The notes under the pieces: generated by a model
What the model was told of the DNA's origin: nothing
Seen by the model: the letters and a program-made list of their open reading frames with translations, nothing else
Databases searched by the model: none
From: Lachnospira pectinoschiza
GTDB lineage: Bacteria > Bacillota > Clostridia > Lachnospirales > Lachnospiraceae
Reading direction: 5' to 3'
Assembly (NCBI RefSeq): GCF_020564355.1
Contig: NZ_JAJCRR010000002.1
Coordinates: forward strand, 372,001-436,000
Length of the DNA stretch: 64,000 nucleotides
In this document: positions 46,379 to 54,889 of the stretch, piece after piece
How positions within the stretch are numbered: the first letter of the stretch is position 1
How the letters are laid out: each line of letters starts with the position of its first letter
Position numbers and translations under genes: made by a program

Positions 46379-47702
46379 AAAGCTATCACGTTCCATGGAA
46401 ATCTTGGAAGTTGTTATTCAGATGATTACATTTTACAGTGCATTTATGGCAGTTTATTTCGGTGCATTGCAAAAGCCGGTTTCACAGTTGTGGAAATCCC
46501 TGATTATCTTTGTGTTTGTGGCGGCGGCATATTACAGCCGCAGAAAAATCAAACTGTTTAAGCCGTTTATCGTGCTTCATATTGCGATTATTGCGGCGGC
46601 ATTTTTTATGGGAACAACCGATGCGGAGCGGTTTTCATACTTTTTAATTGCGGCACTGATTGCGGGGTATTCGATTCGTTTAAAAACAATTACACTGCAA
46701 AAGAATGATTTGAGCAATACGCCGTTATCCGATGATGCCGACGGACTGGATTTGGCGGAACAGCTTGAAATCAAAAAAAATCTGGTGGCAAGCGAACAGA
46801 TTCCGCTGCCGTTTTGTGCATTTATGATATTAGGATACATGATTGGACACCTTGTGGAGAGTAATCTTGTCATGAACAGCGAAGTTGTGCTGTTTGTGTT
46901 GTTTGTTCTGCTGGAGGTTGTCTACCGGGATTTAAAGAAATTAAACACAGTATTTCTTACTAACAAAGATAAGACCCATTTTCCGGTACAGCAGTTAAAG
47001 CAGGTCAACACCCGGATTATTCTCACAACAGTATTTTTAATGCTGATTGCAATGCTGTTGTTCTATAACGGCGAGTACGGCAATATATTTCAAGTGATAG
47101 GTGCCGGTGGCATGGCGGCGCTGAAAGGACTGTTAAAAGTTATTCTTGCAATATGGGGCAGTGGAGGTGGAGATTCGACCGTTGCGGAAGAACAGACAAC
47201 GCAGGCTGAAACTGATGCGGATTTGAGTGATGTGGAGGAAATTTATGAACCTTCTGCGGCGGCATCGGCTGTTTTGGAAGCACTTGCGGTTATTTTAATC
47301 ATTGCGGCAGCTGCCGGTATCTGTTATCTGATTTACCGCTATGTAAAGAACTTTAATAAAAAGAGAAAACCACAGGGTTATATTGAAGAAATTACAACGC
47401 TTGAAAAAGAAACCGTGCGTGTCAGAAAGCAGAAAACAGAAACAGATACCATAAAGACGGCACCGGAAACGGAAAGTCTGCGAAAAGCGTATAAGCGGCA
47501 GGTGCTAAAAAAGGCAAAAGAACACCGGCCGGACGGTACACAGACCCCACAGGAGCTTACGGCAGAATATATTACAAAGGACGATGGATACGGTGCGCAG
47601 ATTACGCAGTTATATGAAAAGGCACGGTATGCGAAAGAGCCGGTTTCCAAAGAGGAAACAAAGCATTTTAAAGAAATGTTAAAACAAGACTTGACATCTT
47701 AA
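46368..47702 (+). CDS. DUF4129-type membrane protein of the MoxR-DUF58 cluster
   Basis: 444 residues: several helices in residues 15-110 and 150-190, two more around 220-265, one at about 305-325 (ALAVILIIAAAAGICYLIYR) and a cytoplasmic tail ending LYEKARYAKEPVSKEETKHF, the usual DUF4129 C-terminal pattern. In related clusters the gene also carries a transglutaminase domain; here none is seen. The stop codon lies inside the promoter of the following T-box transcript. Confidence 0.75.
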   Translation: MTDKKLSRSMEILEVVIQMITFYSAFMAVYFGALQKPVSQLWKSLIIFVFVAAAYYSRRKIKLFKPFIVLHIAIIAAAFFMGTTDAERFSYFLIAALIAGYSIRLKTITLQKNDLSNTPLSDDADGLDLAEQLEIKKNLVASEQIPLPFCAFMILGYMIGHLVESNLVMNSEVVLFVLFVLLEVVYRDLKKLNTVFLTNKDKTHFPVQQLKQVNTRIILTTVFLMLIAMLLFYNGEYGNIFQVIGAGGMAALKGLLKVILAIWGSGGGDSTVAEEQTTQAETDADLSDVEEIYEPSAAASAVLEALAVILIIAAAAGICYLIYRYVKNFNKKRKPQGYIEEITTLEKETVRVRKQKTETDTIKTAPETESLRKAYKRQVLKKAKEHRPDGTQTPQELTAEYITKDDGYGAQITQLYEKARYAKEPVSKEETKHFKEMLKQDLTS

Positions 47703-47719
47703 AGTCAATCATGTATGAT
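47691..47719 (+). promoter_or_regulatory. Promoter of the T-box-leuA transcript
   Basis: TTGACA (47691-47696), 17-bp spacer, TATGAT (47714-47719). The -35 box is within the last codons of the upstream DUF4129-type gene. Confidence 0.8.
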
Positions 47720-47724
47720 GATTA

Positions 47725-48036
47725 CCATAATAAGTAAATGCAATGAAGAGGAATATTAGATGTCTACCGGAGTCAGAGAGTTATCGGTTGGTGTGAGATA
47801 ACGGAAGGGAAGCATTGAACTCGCCTTGGAGCTGCTATCTGAAAAAAGCATGACATATAAGATTGTTTTGAGTAGGCGTAGCCGGGAGCCAGCCGTTATA
47901 GTGGACAGAATATAAGGTTTTTGCCCGTATTCAGTGAGTGCACGAGGATTTTCGTGAAATAAGAGTGGTAACGCGTGAGATTATGGTCTTTCGTCTCTTG
48001 GCATAGGTTTGATATGCTGGGACGGAAGACTTTTTG
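47725..48036 (+). promoter_or_regulatory. T-box riboswitch, leucine-specific (CUC specifier)
   Basis: Stem I features are visible: CAGAGAGTTATCGGTTGGTG (AG-bulge and distal-loop motifs), then the specifier context GAA-CTC-GCC with CTC at 47820-47822, a leucine codon. The T-box core AAGAGTGGTAACGCG (47961-47975) pairs with uncharged tRNA-Leu. The terminator is GTCTTTCGTCTC / GGGACGGAAGAC plus T5 (47987-48035). Uncharged tRNA-Leu would favour the antiterminator and turn on leuA. Confidence 0.93.
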
Positions 48037-48122
48037 TTTTACTTATTATAATCAGATGCAGGGGCAATAGCTTTTAGATTTTTGCTTCGGGCATCATAAT
48101 AATATTATTGGAGGAATGAAGA

Positions 48123-49784
48123 ATGTTCGATTACAGACAGTATCAGAGAGGTTATTTTATGCCGCCGGTTTCCTGCATGGACTGGACAAAGAAGGAGTAT
48201 GTTGATAAAGCACCGGTCTGGTGTTCCGTGGATTTAAGAGATGGCAATCAGGCGCTTGTTGAGCCGATGAGCCTGGAACAGAAGCTTGAATTTTTCAAAC
48301 TTCTTGTAGCGGTCGGATTTAAGGAAATTGAAGTCGGTTTCCCGGCAGCTTCAGAAACAGAATATGAATTTTTAAGGACATTAATCGAAAAGGATATGAT
48401 TCCGGACGATGTAACAATTCAAGTATTAACACAGGCAAGAGAACATATCATCAAGAAGACTTTTGAAGCGGTAAAGGGTGCGCCGAGAGCTGTTGTACAT
48501 GTATACAATTCAACTTCACTGGCACAGAGAGAACAGGTATTTAGAAAGTCTAAGGAAGAAATCAAGCAGATTGCCGTTGACGGTGCAAAGCTGTTAAAGG
48601 AATTGGCTGAAAAAGAAGAGGGCAACTTCGCGTTTGAATATAGCCCGGAAAGCTTTACGGGAACAGAACCGGAATATGCGTTGGAAGTATGTAATGCCGT
48701 ATTAGACGTCTGGGAACCGACCGCTGATAACAAGGCGATTATCAATCTCCCGGCGACCGTAGAAATGTCTATGCCGCATGTATTTGCAAGTCAGGTTGAA
48801 TATATGAGCAAAAACTTACATTTCCGTGACAATGTAGTGCTTTCACTTCACCCACACAACGACAGAGGAACAGGTGTTGCCGATGCGGAACTCGGGCTGC
48901 TTGCAGGCGCAGACAGAATCGAAGGAACATTATTCGGCAACGGCGAGCGTACCGGTAATGTCGATATTATCACACTGGCAATGAATATGTATGCACAGGG
49001 TGTCAATCCTGAATTAGATTTATCCAATATGCCAAAGCTTGCTGAAACCTTTGAAAGACTGACAAAGATGAAGATTCATGAAAGACATCCGTACTGCGGA
49101 AAGCTTGTATTTGCAGCATTTTCCGGTTCTCATCAGGATGCGATTTCAAAGGGTATGCATTATCGTGTGGAAAAAGACCCTGCACACTGGACAGTACCGT
49201 ATCTGCCAATTAATCCGGAAGATGTTGGACGTACTTATGATTCCGATGTTATCCGTATTAACAGTCAGTCCGGCAAGGGCGGCGTTGCATATGTCTTAGA
49301 GCATAACTACGGCATGATTATTCCGAAAAAAATGCGTGAAGATTTGGGATATGCAGTCAAGGATATTTCCGATGTACAGCATAAGGAAATTGCGCCGGAC
49401 GAAGTGCTTGAAATCTTTGAAAAGCGTTATAAGAAATTTACACCGGTATTTAAGATTACGGAAGTTCATTTCAAACAGGTGGACGGTATCCAGACCGTTG
49501 TAACGATTGAGCAGGACGGTAAAAAGGTTGAAATCGAAGCCAGCGGCAACGGTCGTTTAGATGCAGTCAGCAATGCTCTTGCAAAGCATTTCAACAAGCC
49601 TTGTGAAATTATGTGCTATGAAGAACATGCTTTAAAAGACGGCTCAGATTCCAGCGCCATTGCTTATGTCGGCATTGAACACGGCGCAAAGGGCAGCTTC
49701 GGTATCGGCATCGACCACGATATTATCCGTGCTTCCATTGATGCACTTGAATCAGCAATGAACAGAAGCCTGATTGAAGAATAA
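48123..49784 (+). CDS. leuA: 2-isopropylmalate synthase
   Basis: 553 residues. It condenses acetyl-CoA with 2-oxoisovalerate, the first committed step of leucine synthesis. Seen are the metal and substrate motifs SVDLRDGNQALVEP, VGFKEIEVGFPAAS, LHPHNDRGTG and GNGERTGNVD, a linker, and the C-terminal LeuA dimer regulatory domain (from about residue 440). The length and APVWCSVDLRDGNQ start match the longer LeuA class. RBS TTGGAGGAA. Expression is set by the upstream leucine T-box; no other leu gene is adjacent. Confidence 0.96.
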   Translation: MFDYRQYQRGYFMPPVSCMDWTKKEYVDKAPVWCSVDLRDGNQALVEPMSLEQKLEFFKLLVAVGFKEIEVGFPAASETEYEFLRTLIEKDMIPDDVTIQVLTQAREHIIKKTFEAVKGAPRAVVHVYNSTSLAQREQVFRKSKEEIKQIAVDGAKLLKELAEKEEGNFAFEYSPESFTGTEPEYALEVCNAVLDVWEPTADNKAIINLPATVEMSMPHVFASQVEYMSKNLHFRDNVVLSLHPHNDRGTGVADAELGLLAGADRIEGTLFGNGERTGNVDIITLAMNMYAQGVNPELDLSNMPKLAETFERLTKMKIHERHPYCGKLVFAAFSGSHQDAISKGMHYRVEKDPAHWTVPYLPINPEDVGRTYDSDVIRINSQSGKGGVAYVLEHNYGMIIPKKMREDLGYAVKDISDVQHKEIAPDEVLEIFEKRYKKFTPVFKITEVHFKQVDGIQTVVTIEQDGKKVEIEASGNGRLDAVSNALAKHFNKPCEIMCYEEHALKDGSDSSAIAYVGIEHGAKGSFGIGIDHDIIRASIDALESAMNRSLIEE

Positions 49785-49798
49785 ATCATAAAATGCAG

Positions 49799-49855
49799 GG
49801 CCGCCACACCGGACCGATTGCCTTAAAACAGGCGGGACCGATGTGGCGGTTTTTG
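49799..49855 (+). terminator. Intrinsic terminator of leuA
   Basis: CCGCCACA (49801-49808) pairs with TGTGGCGG (49842-49849), with inner pairing GCCT/AGGC and T5 tail. Confidence 0.85.
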
Positions 49856-49887
49856 TTTTTGAACAAAAACCAACAGTTATGATTGCA

Positions 49888-49918
49888 GATGAGAAATCGC
49901 CTGAGCGAATTTCTCATC
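49888..49918 (+). repeat. Palindromic leader element, copy 1 (before maf)
   Basis: GATGAGAAA (49888-49896) and TTTCTCATC (49910-49918) form a 9-bp stem. CCTGAGCG in the loop (49900-49907) can instead pair with CGCTCAGG (49937-49944), so two exclusive folds are possible just before the RBS of maf. Confidence 0.7.
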
Positions 49919-49957
49919 GCAGCTTCGCGACTAAGTCGCTCAGGAATGGAGATTAGT

Positions 49958-50539
49958 ATGAATAAGATTATATTGGCATCGGGGTCGCCGAGAAGACGGG
50001 AACTGCTTGAACAGATAGGTATTCCGTTTGAGGTCGTTACAAGTAATGCGGCGGAAGTTACTTCGGCGGTACAGCCTGATGAGATTGTGAAAGAATTGTC
50101 AAAAATAAAAGCAGAAGCCGTGAAACAACTCTGTAAGGAAAAAGGAGAAACGTATCAGGACGCGGTGATTCTTGGTGCAGATACGATTGTGTATCACAAC
50201 GGGAAAGTCCTTGGCAAGCCAAAATCCGAAGAAGATGCGTATTCGATGATTGAAAGTCTTGCAGGGAAAGAGCATTTTGTATATACTGGAGTTACAATAC
50301 TGACACCGAAGAAGCAGATTTGTTTTGCCGAGGCGGTAAAGGTATCGGTATATGAGATGTCTGCGGAAGAAATTAAACGCTACATTGCGACCGGTGAACC
50401 GATGGATAAAGCGGGGGCATACGGTATTCAGGGCAGATTTGCCGCATTTGTCAAAGGAATCAGCGGCGATTACAATGCAGTTGTGGGACTTCCGGTGGCG
50501 AGAGTTTATCAGGAATTAAAAAATGCACAAGTGCTATGA
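49958..50539 (+). CDS. maf: Maf-type nucleoside triphosphate pyrophosphatase
   Basis: 193 residues. Maf signature LASGSPRRRELLEQIG, the catalytic region ILGADTIVYHNGKVLGKP and DKAGAYGIQGRFAAFV. The enzyme hydrolyses dTTP/UTP or modified nucleotides. The ATG at 49958 follows GGAGATTAG; the longer frame from 49883 is the repeat-bearing leader. It precedes a HAD phosphatase whose leader carries the same palindromic element. Confidence 0.94.
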   Translation: MNKIILASGSPRRRELLEQIGIPFEVVTSNAAEVTSAVQPDEIVKELSKIKAEAVKQLCKEKGETYQDAVILGADTIVYHNGKVLGKPKSEEDAYSMIESLAGKEHFVYTGVTILTPKKQICFAEAVKVSVYEMSAEEIKRYIATGEPMDKAGAYGIQGRFAAFVKGISGDYNAVVGLPVARVYQELKNAQVL

Positions 50540-50544
50540 CGGCA

Positions 50545-50575
50545 GATGAGAAACCGCCTGCGCGGATTTCTCATC
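50545..50575 (+). repeat. Palindromic leader element, copy 2 (before HAD gene)
   Basis: GATGAGAAA (50545-50553) / TTTCTCATC (50567-50575), loop CCGCCTGCGCGGA. Same arms and almost the same loop as copy 1, again 39-40 bases before a start codon. Confidence 0.7.
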
Positions 50576-50613
50576 GCATCTTTACAACAAGTTACTTAGA
50601 AATGAGGATTGAA

Positions 50614-51390
50614 ATGATAAAACTGGTGGCAAGTGACCTTGACGGCACACTTTTGTTAAATGGTGCGCAGAGTGTAGAGGATTCCATGTTTGAAACGATT
50701 GGAAGGCTTTTGGACAGAGGAATTTTATTTGCGCCGGCAAGTGGAAGACAGATGACAAGTTTAAAACGGCTGTTCGCACCGGTGGCGGAAGAACTGGTAT
50801 ATATCAGTGAGAACGGTGCATTGGTTTCCTATAAAGGAAAGACGATTGCAAAGACACCGATGAAGCGGAAACTGGCACTGGAAATTATTGAAGATGTGCT
50901 CGCGCAGGATTACTGTGAAGTGCTGGTATCCGGCGAAAAGACGGCATATATTAAGCCGAAGACCAAAGAGTATCACGACAGAATGACAAAGGTGGTAAAT
51001 TACCATACTACACTGGTGTCGGATTTTTCGGAGATTCAGGAAGACATTTTAAAGGTTGCAGTCTGTGATTTGTCGGGCATTGAACATTCAAAGGAGCATT
51101 TTTTCAAGCGCTGGGGAAATGAAGCAGCAGCAGTTGTATCCGGTTCGCTGTATCTGGATTTTATGGATTTAAAGGTCAGCAAAGGCAATGCCATGAAACA
51201 GATTCAGCAGTCAATGAATATTTTACCGGAAGAATGTATGGCGTTTGGCGATAATTATAATGATATACCGATGTTAGACAGTGTGGGACATGCCTATGTC
51301 ATGGAAAAGGCAGTCGATGACATAAAAAAGCACAGTCAGTTTATTACGGCAAATGTTGAGTATACTTTAAAAGATGTATTTCATTTATAG
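50614..51390 (+). CDS. Cof-type HAD-superfamily phosphatase
   Basis: 258 residues: motif I ASDLDGTLL, motif II PASGRQ, a C2B cap domain, Lys in KVSKGNAM and motif IV FGDNYNDIPML. These enzymes dephosphorylate sugar phosphates or flavin/pyridoxal phosphates; the substrate is not inferable. The ATG at 50614 follows ATGAGGATTG (weak RBS). The longer frame upstream would translate the palindromic element. Confidence 0.92.
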   Translation: MIKLVASDLDGTLLLNGAQSVEDSMFETIGRLLDRGILFAPASGRQMTSLKRLFAPVAEELVYISENGALVSYKGKTIAKTPMKRKLALEIIEDVLAQDYCEVLVSGEKTAYIKPKTKEYHDRMTKVVNYHTTLVSDFSEIQEDILKVAVCDLSGIEHSKEHFFKRWGNEAAAVVSGSLYLDFMDLKVSKGNAMKQIQQSMNILPEECMAFGDNYNDIPMLDSVGHAYVMEKAVDDIKKHSQFITANVEYTLKDVFHL

Positions 51391-51443
51391 AAGAATATAA
51401 AATCATCACGACAAATATTTTAAAAGGAAACAGGTGAAAAATT

Positions 51444-51707
51444 ATGGAGCAGTATTTAGAAGAATGTGCAGAAGTATTTTTAAAAGAGCAGGGAAAGCTA
51501 TTTGATGAACCGGTAGCGGAAACGATAGAAGAAGCAAAAGAATTTCTGGAAGACTGCTTTGCACAGGTATTTGAAAATATTTCAGAGGTGCGGGCATATT
51601 TAGACGAAGAAGGCATGGACGTATCAGGTGTATCCGATGAAGAACTGGCAGACGAGCTGGAGGTATTTGCCATTTCAGACGGCAGATACTTTGTTGTTGA
51701 AGCGTAA
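51444..51707 (+). CDS. Small acidic protein of unknown function
   Basis: 87 residues, roughly one third Asp/Glu, helical (FDEPVAETIEEAKEFLEDCF, then DELEVFAISDGRYFVVEA). Similar small proteins occur in Lachnospiraceae and I recall some labelled glyoxalase, but no catalytic motif is visible. RBS AAAGGAAAC, good spacing, between the HAD gene and rlmH, both in the same direction. Confidence 0.75.
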   Translation: MEQYLEECAEVFLKEQGKLFDEPVAETIEEAKEFLEDCFAQVFENISEVRAYLDEEGMDVSGVSDEELADELEVFAISDGRYFVVEA

Positions 51708-51749
51708 ACGGTAAAAGCATAAGACAGGACAGAAAGGATACAGCGAAAA

Positions 51750-52229
51750 ATGCGTATAACAGTAATCTGTGTTGGCAAAATTAAAGAAAAATTTTATACA
51801 GATGCGCTGGCGGAGTACCGGAAGCGGCTGTCAAAGTACTGCAAATTAGAGATTGTAGAACTGGCAGACGAAAAGACGAAGGAAAATGCCAGTGCGCATG
51901 AAATAGAACTGGTCAAGGCAAAAGAAGGTGAGCGGATTCTTTCTGCAATCAAAGAGGATATGTATGTCATTGCACTTGCAATTGAAGGGAAGATGCTGGA
52001 TTCCGTTGAACTTTCTGAAAAAATAGAAAAGCTTGGGCTTTCGGGCAGCAGCCATGTGGCATTTGTCATCGGCGGTTCGCTCGGACTGGATTCACGTGTT
52101 TTAAACCGTGCGGATATGAAACTGAGTTTTTCTAAGATGACATTTCCGCATCAGCTGATGCGGGTAATTCTTTTAGAACAGATTTATCGTGCGTACCGGA
52201 TTATGACGGGAGCGCCGTATCATAAATAA
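51750..52229 (+). CDS. rlmH: 23S rRNA (pseudouridine1915-N3)-methyltransferase RlmH
   Basis: 159 residues, exact family length. SPOUT methyltransferase knot: [12 protein letters not shown] at the start, [18 protein letters not shown] and [20 protein letters not shown] at the SAM-binding end, then [11 protein letters not shown]. It methylates helix 69 of 23S rRNA. RBS AGAAAGGAT. A terminator follows. Confidence 0.97.
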   Translation: MRITVICVGKIKEKFYTDALAEYRKRLSKYCKLEIVELADEKTKENASAHEIELVKAKEGERILSAIKEDMYVIALAIEGKMLDSVELSEKIEKLGLSGSSHVAFVIGGSLGLDSRVLNRADMKLSFSKMTFPHQLMRVILLEQIYRAYRIMTGAPYHK

Positions 52230-52245
52230 AGAGCAGATGAAAGAC

Positions 52246-52288
52246 AGATATTCTTAAAGATGAAATTCTTTGGGAATATCTTTTTTTT
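52246..52288 (+). terminator. Intrinsic terminator of rlmH
   Basis: AGATATTC / GAATATCT outer stem with inner AAAGA/TCTTT and T8 tail. Confidence 0.9.
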
Positions 52289-52297
52289 CAAAAATAC

Positions 52298-52328
52298 TTG
52301 ACTTAAAGTTAAGTTTAACTTGTATGAT
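52298..52328 (+). promoter_or_regulatory. MerR-type promoter with 19-bp spacer and AAGTTAA palindrome
   Basis: TTGACT (52298-52303), 19-bp spacer, TATGAT (52323-52328). AAGTTAA-GT-TTAACTT (52306-52321) is an exact inverted repeat in the spacer. This matches promoters of the MerR subgroup NmlR/AdhR that respond to aldehydes or electrophiles, which fits the reductase genes downstream. No merR gene is in the window. Confidence 0.75.
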
Positions 52329-52486
52329 AAGGTTGTAAAGGTTCGTGAGGAACTGCCGGAACTTAAAAAAGTAGTTTAGCTGCGTTTGGCACGGGTGTTT
52401 GCGCCGCAGGCATCACAAATATCCTTTATTGCAGAATAAAAATCAGTTCCGTCCGCAATTTCTCCGGTATTGGAATGGAGGTTCAT

Positions 52487-52921
52487 ATGAAGACAACAAA
52501 CAAAGAAGAATTTGAAAAACAGAATGTATTTGGTATGGGAAATGCCAATACGGCATATGCACAGTATTTTAGCGGTGAATCTTTTTTGAATCCGCTGACA
52601 AAGCCGGAAACAGGCGTTTTTCTTGCAAACGTGACATTTGAGCCGGGCTGCAGAAATAACTGGCATATTCATCATGCAACAAAGGGCGGTGGACAGCTGC
52701 TTGTCTGTACAGCAGGTGAAGGCTGGTATCAGGAAGAAGAAAAAGAAGCTGTCAGCTTAGTTCCGGGAACGGTTATTACAATTCCAGCAGAAGTCAAGCA
52801 CTGGCATGGAGCAAAGAAGGACAGCTGGTTTTCACATATTGCCGTAGAAGTGCCGGGTGAAAATTGCAGTAATGAGTGGTGTGAGCCGGTATCTGATGAA
52901 GAATACGGAAAATTAGGTTAA
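52487..52921 (+). CDS. Cupin-domain protein
   Basis: 144 residues. Cupin motif 1 NNWHIHHATKGGGQLLVCTAG (His-rich metal site) and motif 2 PGTVITIPAEVKHWHG. Such cupins are often found with aldo/keto reductases and carboxymuconolactone decarboxylase-like genes. ATG at 52487 after GGAGG. It lies behind the MerR-type promoter and 17 bases before a decayed aldo/keto reductase. Between promoter and gene, a minus-strand open stretch (52376-52485, TDFYSAIKDICDACG) may be a gene remnant. Confidence 0.88.
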   Translation: MKTTNKEEFEKQNVFGMGNANTAYAQYFSGESFLNPLTKPETGVFLANVTFEPGCRNNWHIHHATKGGGQLLVCTAGEGWYQEEEKEAVSLVPGTVITIPAEVKHWHGAKKDSWFSHIAVEVPGENCSNEWCEPVSDEEYGKLG

Positions 52922-52938
52922 AATCAGGAGGAAAAGAA

Positions 52939-53213
52939 ATGTTACAGGAAACATATACTTTAAGTAATGGAAAGCAGATTCCAAAGTTAGGACTTGGAAC
53001 ATGGTTTATTGATGATGACAAGGCAGCAGAAAAGCCGGATACCGTCTGATTGATACAGCACAGGCGTATGGTAATGAGAGAGGTGTTGGTGAAGGAATTC
53101 GCACCGGTGGCGTGCAAAGAGAGGAACTTTTGGTAGTATCAAAAGTAGCTGCAGGGCACAAAACTTATGAAGACAAATGCAGAGGTTTTCCTGTTTATGA
53201 TGGAAAGATATAA
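52939..53213 (+). pseudogene. Aldo/keto reductase remnant with two internal deletions
   Basis: It has a good RBS (AGGAGG) and a normal start (TLSNGKQIPKLGLGTWFIDD), but after DKAAE a short deletion shifts the frame and TGA follows at 53047-53049. The shifted frame continues [20 protein letters not shown] to [10 protein letters not shown], then joins directly to GFPVYDGKI and stop, which is the family's C-terminal end. About 200 central residues, including most of the NADPH site, are missing. A longer relative lies at 61589. Confidence 0.88.
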
Positions 53214-53283
53214 TGTGAATAATAGGTTGTATTTATCCTAAAATTTGTATATACTATAGTAAATAAATCACGGAGGTGATCAT

Positions 53284-53526
53284 ATGACTATAGATACAAA
53301 AACAATGGTGTCTATTTCAGACGCTAACCAGAATTTTTCTAAAGTAGCAAGATTAGTGGACGAATGCGGTTCAGCAGTGATTTTGAAGAATAATGTACCA
53401 AGATATCTTATTATAGACTTTAGTAAAGCAGATAAGGATTTTACTGCATCTGATGAAGATGTGTTAAGTATTTCAAAGCAGCTTATGGAGCAGAATAAGG
53501 AAGCATATGAGGTACTGGCTAAATGA
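53284..53526 (+). CDS. Phd/YefM-type antitoxin
   Basis: 80 residues: SISDANQNFSKVARLVDECG followed by AVILKNNVPRYLIIDF is the Phd/YefM DNA-binding fold, with a C-terminal helical tail that would neutralise the toxin. RBS CGGAGGTGAT, spacing good. Its stop overlaps the start of a Doc-like gene (ATGA), the normal antitoxin-toxin order. The toxin carries a stop codon, so the antitoxin may be a leftover that still acts as regulator. Confidence 0.9.
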   Translation: MTIDTKTMVSISDANQNFSKVARLVDECGSAVILKNNVPRYLIIDFSKADKDFTASDEDVLSISKQLMEQNKEAYEVLAK

Positions 53527-53900
53527 AAAAACTGAGCAAAAAGCAGATTCTTATGCTTCACACTCAATTGATTTAGCAGACTGGTGGAAGCGAAGGAGTT
53601 AGAGATTACAATTTACGGGACTCAGCTTTAGAAACTCCTTTTCAGTCTTTTGGAGGGGATGAATTGTATCCTACGATACAAGCGAAAGCCGCAAGATTAG
53701 GATATGGGTTGATTAAAAACCATTGTATGATAGATGGGAATAAAAGGATTGGAACGCATGCAATGTTGGTTTTTCTTGCTTTGAACGGGATAGAACTTAA
53801 GTATATGCAAAAAGAATTATACGAAACTATTCTTGATGTTGCAGCTGGGAAAATAGAATATGAAGACCTATTGCAATGGGTTCTTGACCATCGAAACTAA
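53523..53900 (+). pseudogene. Doc/Fic-family toxin with premature TAG
   Basis: 126 codons in one frame, with an in-frame TAG at codon 18 (53574-53576). Before it KKLSKKQILMLHTQLI, after it TGGSEGVRDYNL, ETPFQSFGGDELYPTI and the Fic motif HCMIDGNKRIGTHAMLV; the His, Gly-Asn-Lys-Arg core is intact, though the Pro normally after His is Cys. Everything else matches Doc length. It is therefore inactivated by one point mutation, unless TAG is read through or an internal start (ATG at 53664, too late) is used. Confidence 0.85.
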
Positions 53901-53914
53901 ATAGTGTAACTGGA

Positions 53915-53955
53915 AAAAGACCGCTCAGAGATAATCTGTTCGGTCTTTTGTTTTG
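53915..53955 (+). terminator. Intrinsic terminator after the phd-doc pair
   Basis: AAAAGACCG / CGGTCTTTT stem with T-rich tail, 15 bases after the stop codon. Confidence 0.8.
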
Positions 53956-54122
53956 AACAAATTGGGATGGGATTTATAATTGAAACAATTACGCCGATAT
54001 ATATATTGTATATGAATAGGTAAACGGATTTACAATAAGATATGTGATTTTAAAATTAATTGATGTGAAAAAATTTGACAGTGATGCGGTGTGGATACGG
54101 TATCGGTGTTAGAAGTCGATTG

Positions 54123-54151
54123 CAATTCTGCCCCAATTTGAGGCAGAATTG
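54123..54151. repeat. 10-bp inverted repeat in the 53956-54234 gap
   Basis: CAATTCTGCC / GGCAGAATTG with a 9-base loop. It precedes the AbiEi-like gene by 84 bases and is followed by a terminator-like hairpin. I see no gene in the rest of 53956-54234. Confidence 0.55.
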
Positions 54152-54163
54152 GAGCTTTAGTAA

Positions 54164-54199
54164 AGCAGATATGTGGTGGAAGTTATGTATCTGCTTTTT
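54164..54199 (+). terminator. Terminator-like hairpin before the AbiEi-like gene
   Basis: AGCAGATA / TATCTGCT with T5. It could end a transcript from upstream or control the following gene. Confidence 0.55.
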
Positions 54200-54234
54200 A
54201 TGTTGTAATTTGTAAGAAGTACAAATTAACTTTC

Positions 54235-54816
54235 ATGCTCGAAAATAATATAATAATAAGCACAAAAGTCAAAGAGAAAAATGAAAGGAATGTATCAGAT
54301 CAAATAATCCAGATTGCAAAAGAAAATAATGGAGTTGTAACAACTGCGGATATCACAGAAAGGGGAATTCTTCGTGGAAATATAAAAACTCTTTTGAATT
54401 CGGGAAAATTAGAACGAACAGCACGAGGTGTTTATATTTTGCCGGAAATATGGGAGGATGAGTTTGTGAATTTGCAGGCTCGTTTTAGAAAAGGAATTTT
54501 TTCTAACGAGACAGCACTTTTTTTATTGGATTTAACTGACAGAACGCCAAATAGGTTTGACATGACATTTCCTGCAACTTATAATCTTACGAATGTTAAA
54601 AAAGAACAAATCATTGCATTGACTGTGAAGAAAGAGTGGTACGAAGAAGGAATATTACAAGTAAGATCTCCTGGAGAAAATAATATAAAAGTATATAATA
54701 TGGAGCGAACGTTATGTGATATCTTGCGTAAACGAAGTGGAGTAGATGCTGGAATTATAGTGGAAGCGTGCAAGCGTTATGCAGAAATGCATGATATTGA
54801 GGCGCTTTGCGTATGA
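54235..54816 (+). CDS. AbiEi-like type IV antitoxin domain protein, partnerless
   Basis: 193 residues. Winged helix (IIQIAKENNGVVTTADITER, LLNSGKLERTARGVYILPE) followed by the AbiEi C-terminal pattern (FSNETALFLLDLTDRTPNRF, VKVYNMERTLCDILRKRSG-like, VEACKRYAEMHD). The normal AbiEii nucleotidyltransferase toxin gene is absent. The last residues (IEALCV) differ from usual family ends, so the C-terminus may be truncated. No clear RBS; start codon uncertain (several ATG/TTG between 54235 and 54290). Confidence 0.75.
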   Translation: MLENNIIISTKVKEKNERNVSDQIIQIAKENNGVVTTADITERGILRGNIKTLLNSGKLERTARGVYILPEIWEDEFVNLQARFRKGIFSNETALFLLDLTDRTPNRFDMTFPATYNLTNVKKEQIIALTVKKEWYEEGILQVRSPGENNIKVYNMERTLCDILRKRSGVDAGIIVEACKRYAEMHDIEALCV

Positions 54817-54889
54817 TAAAAGAAAGCGGAGGAGAAGAAAGAAGCAAAGAAAAAGGAGTTGTCAAAGCAAATTGAAGTAAGAAAATGCT

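Noticed and set aside
52376..52675. Minus-strand 99-codon frame overlapping the cupin gene
   Set aside because: Its first two thirds are antisense to the cupin; only the tail (52376-52485) reads like protein, and it has no start of its own, so it is mentioned only as a possible remnant.
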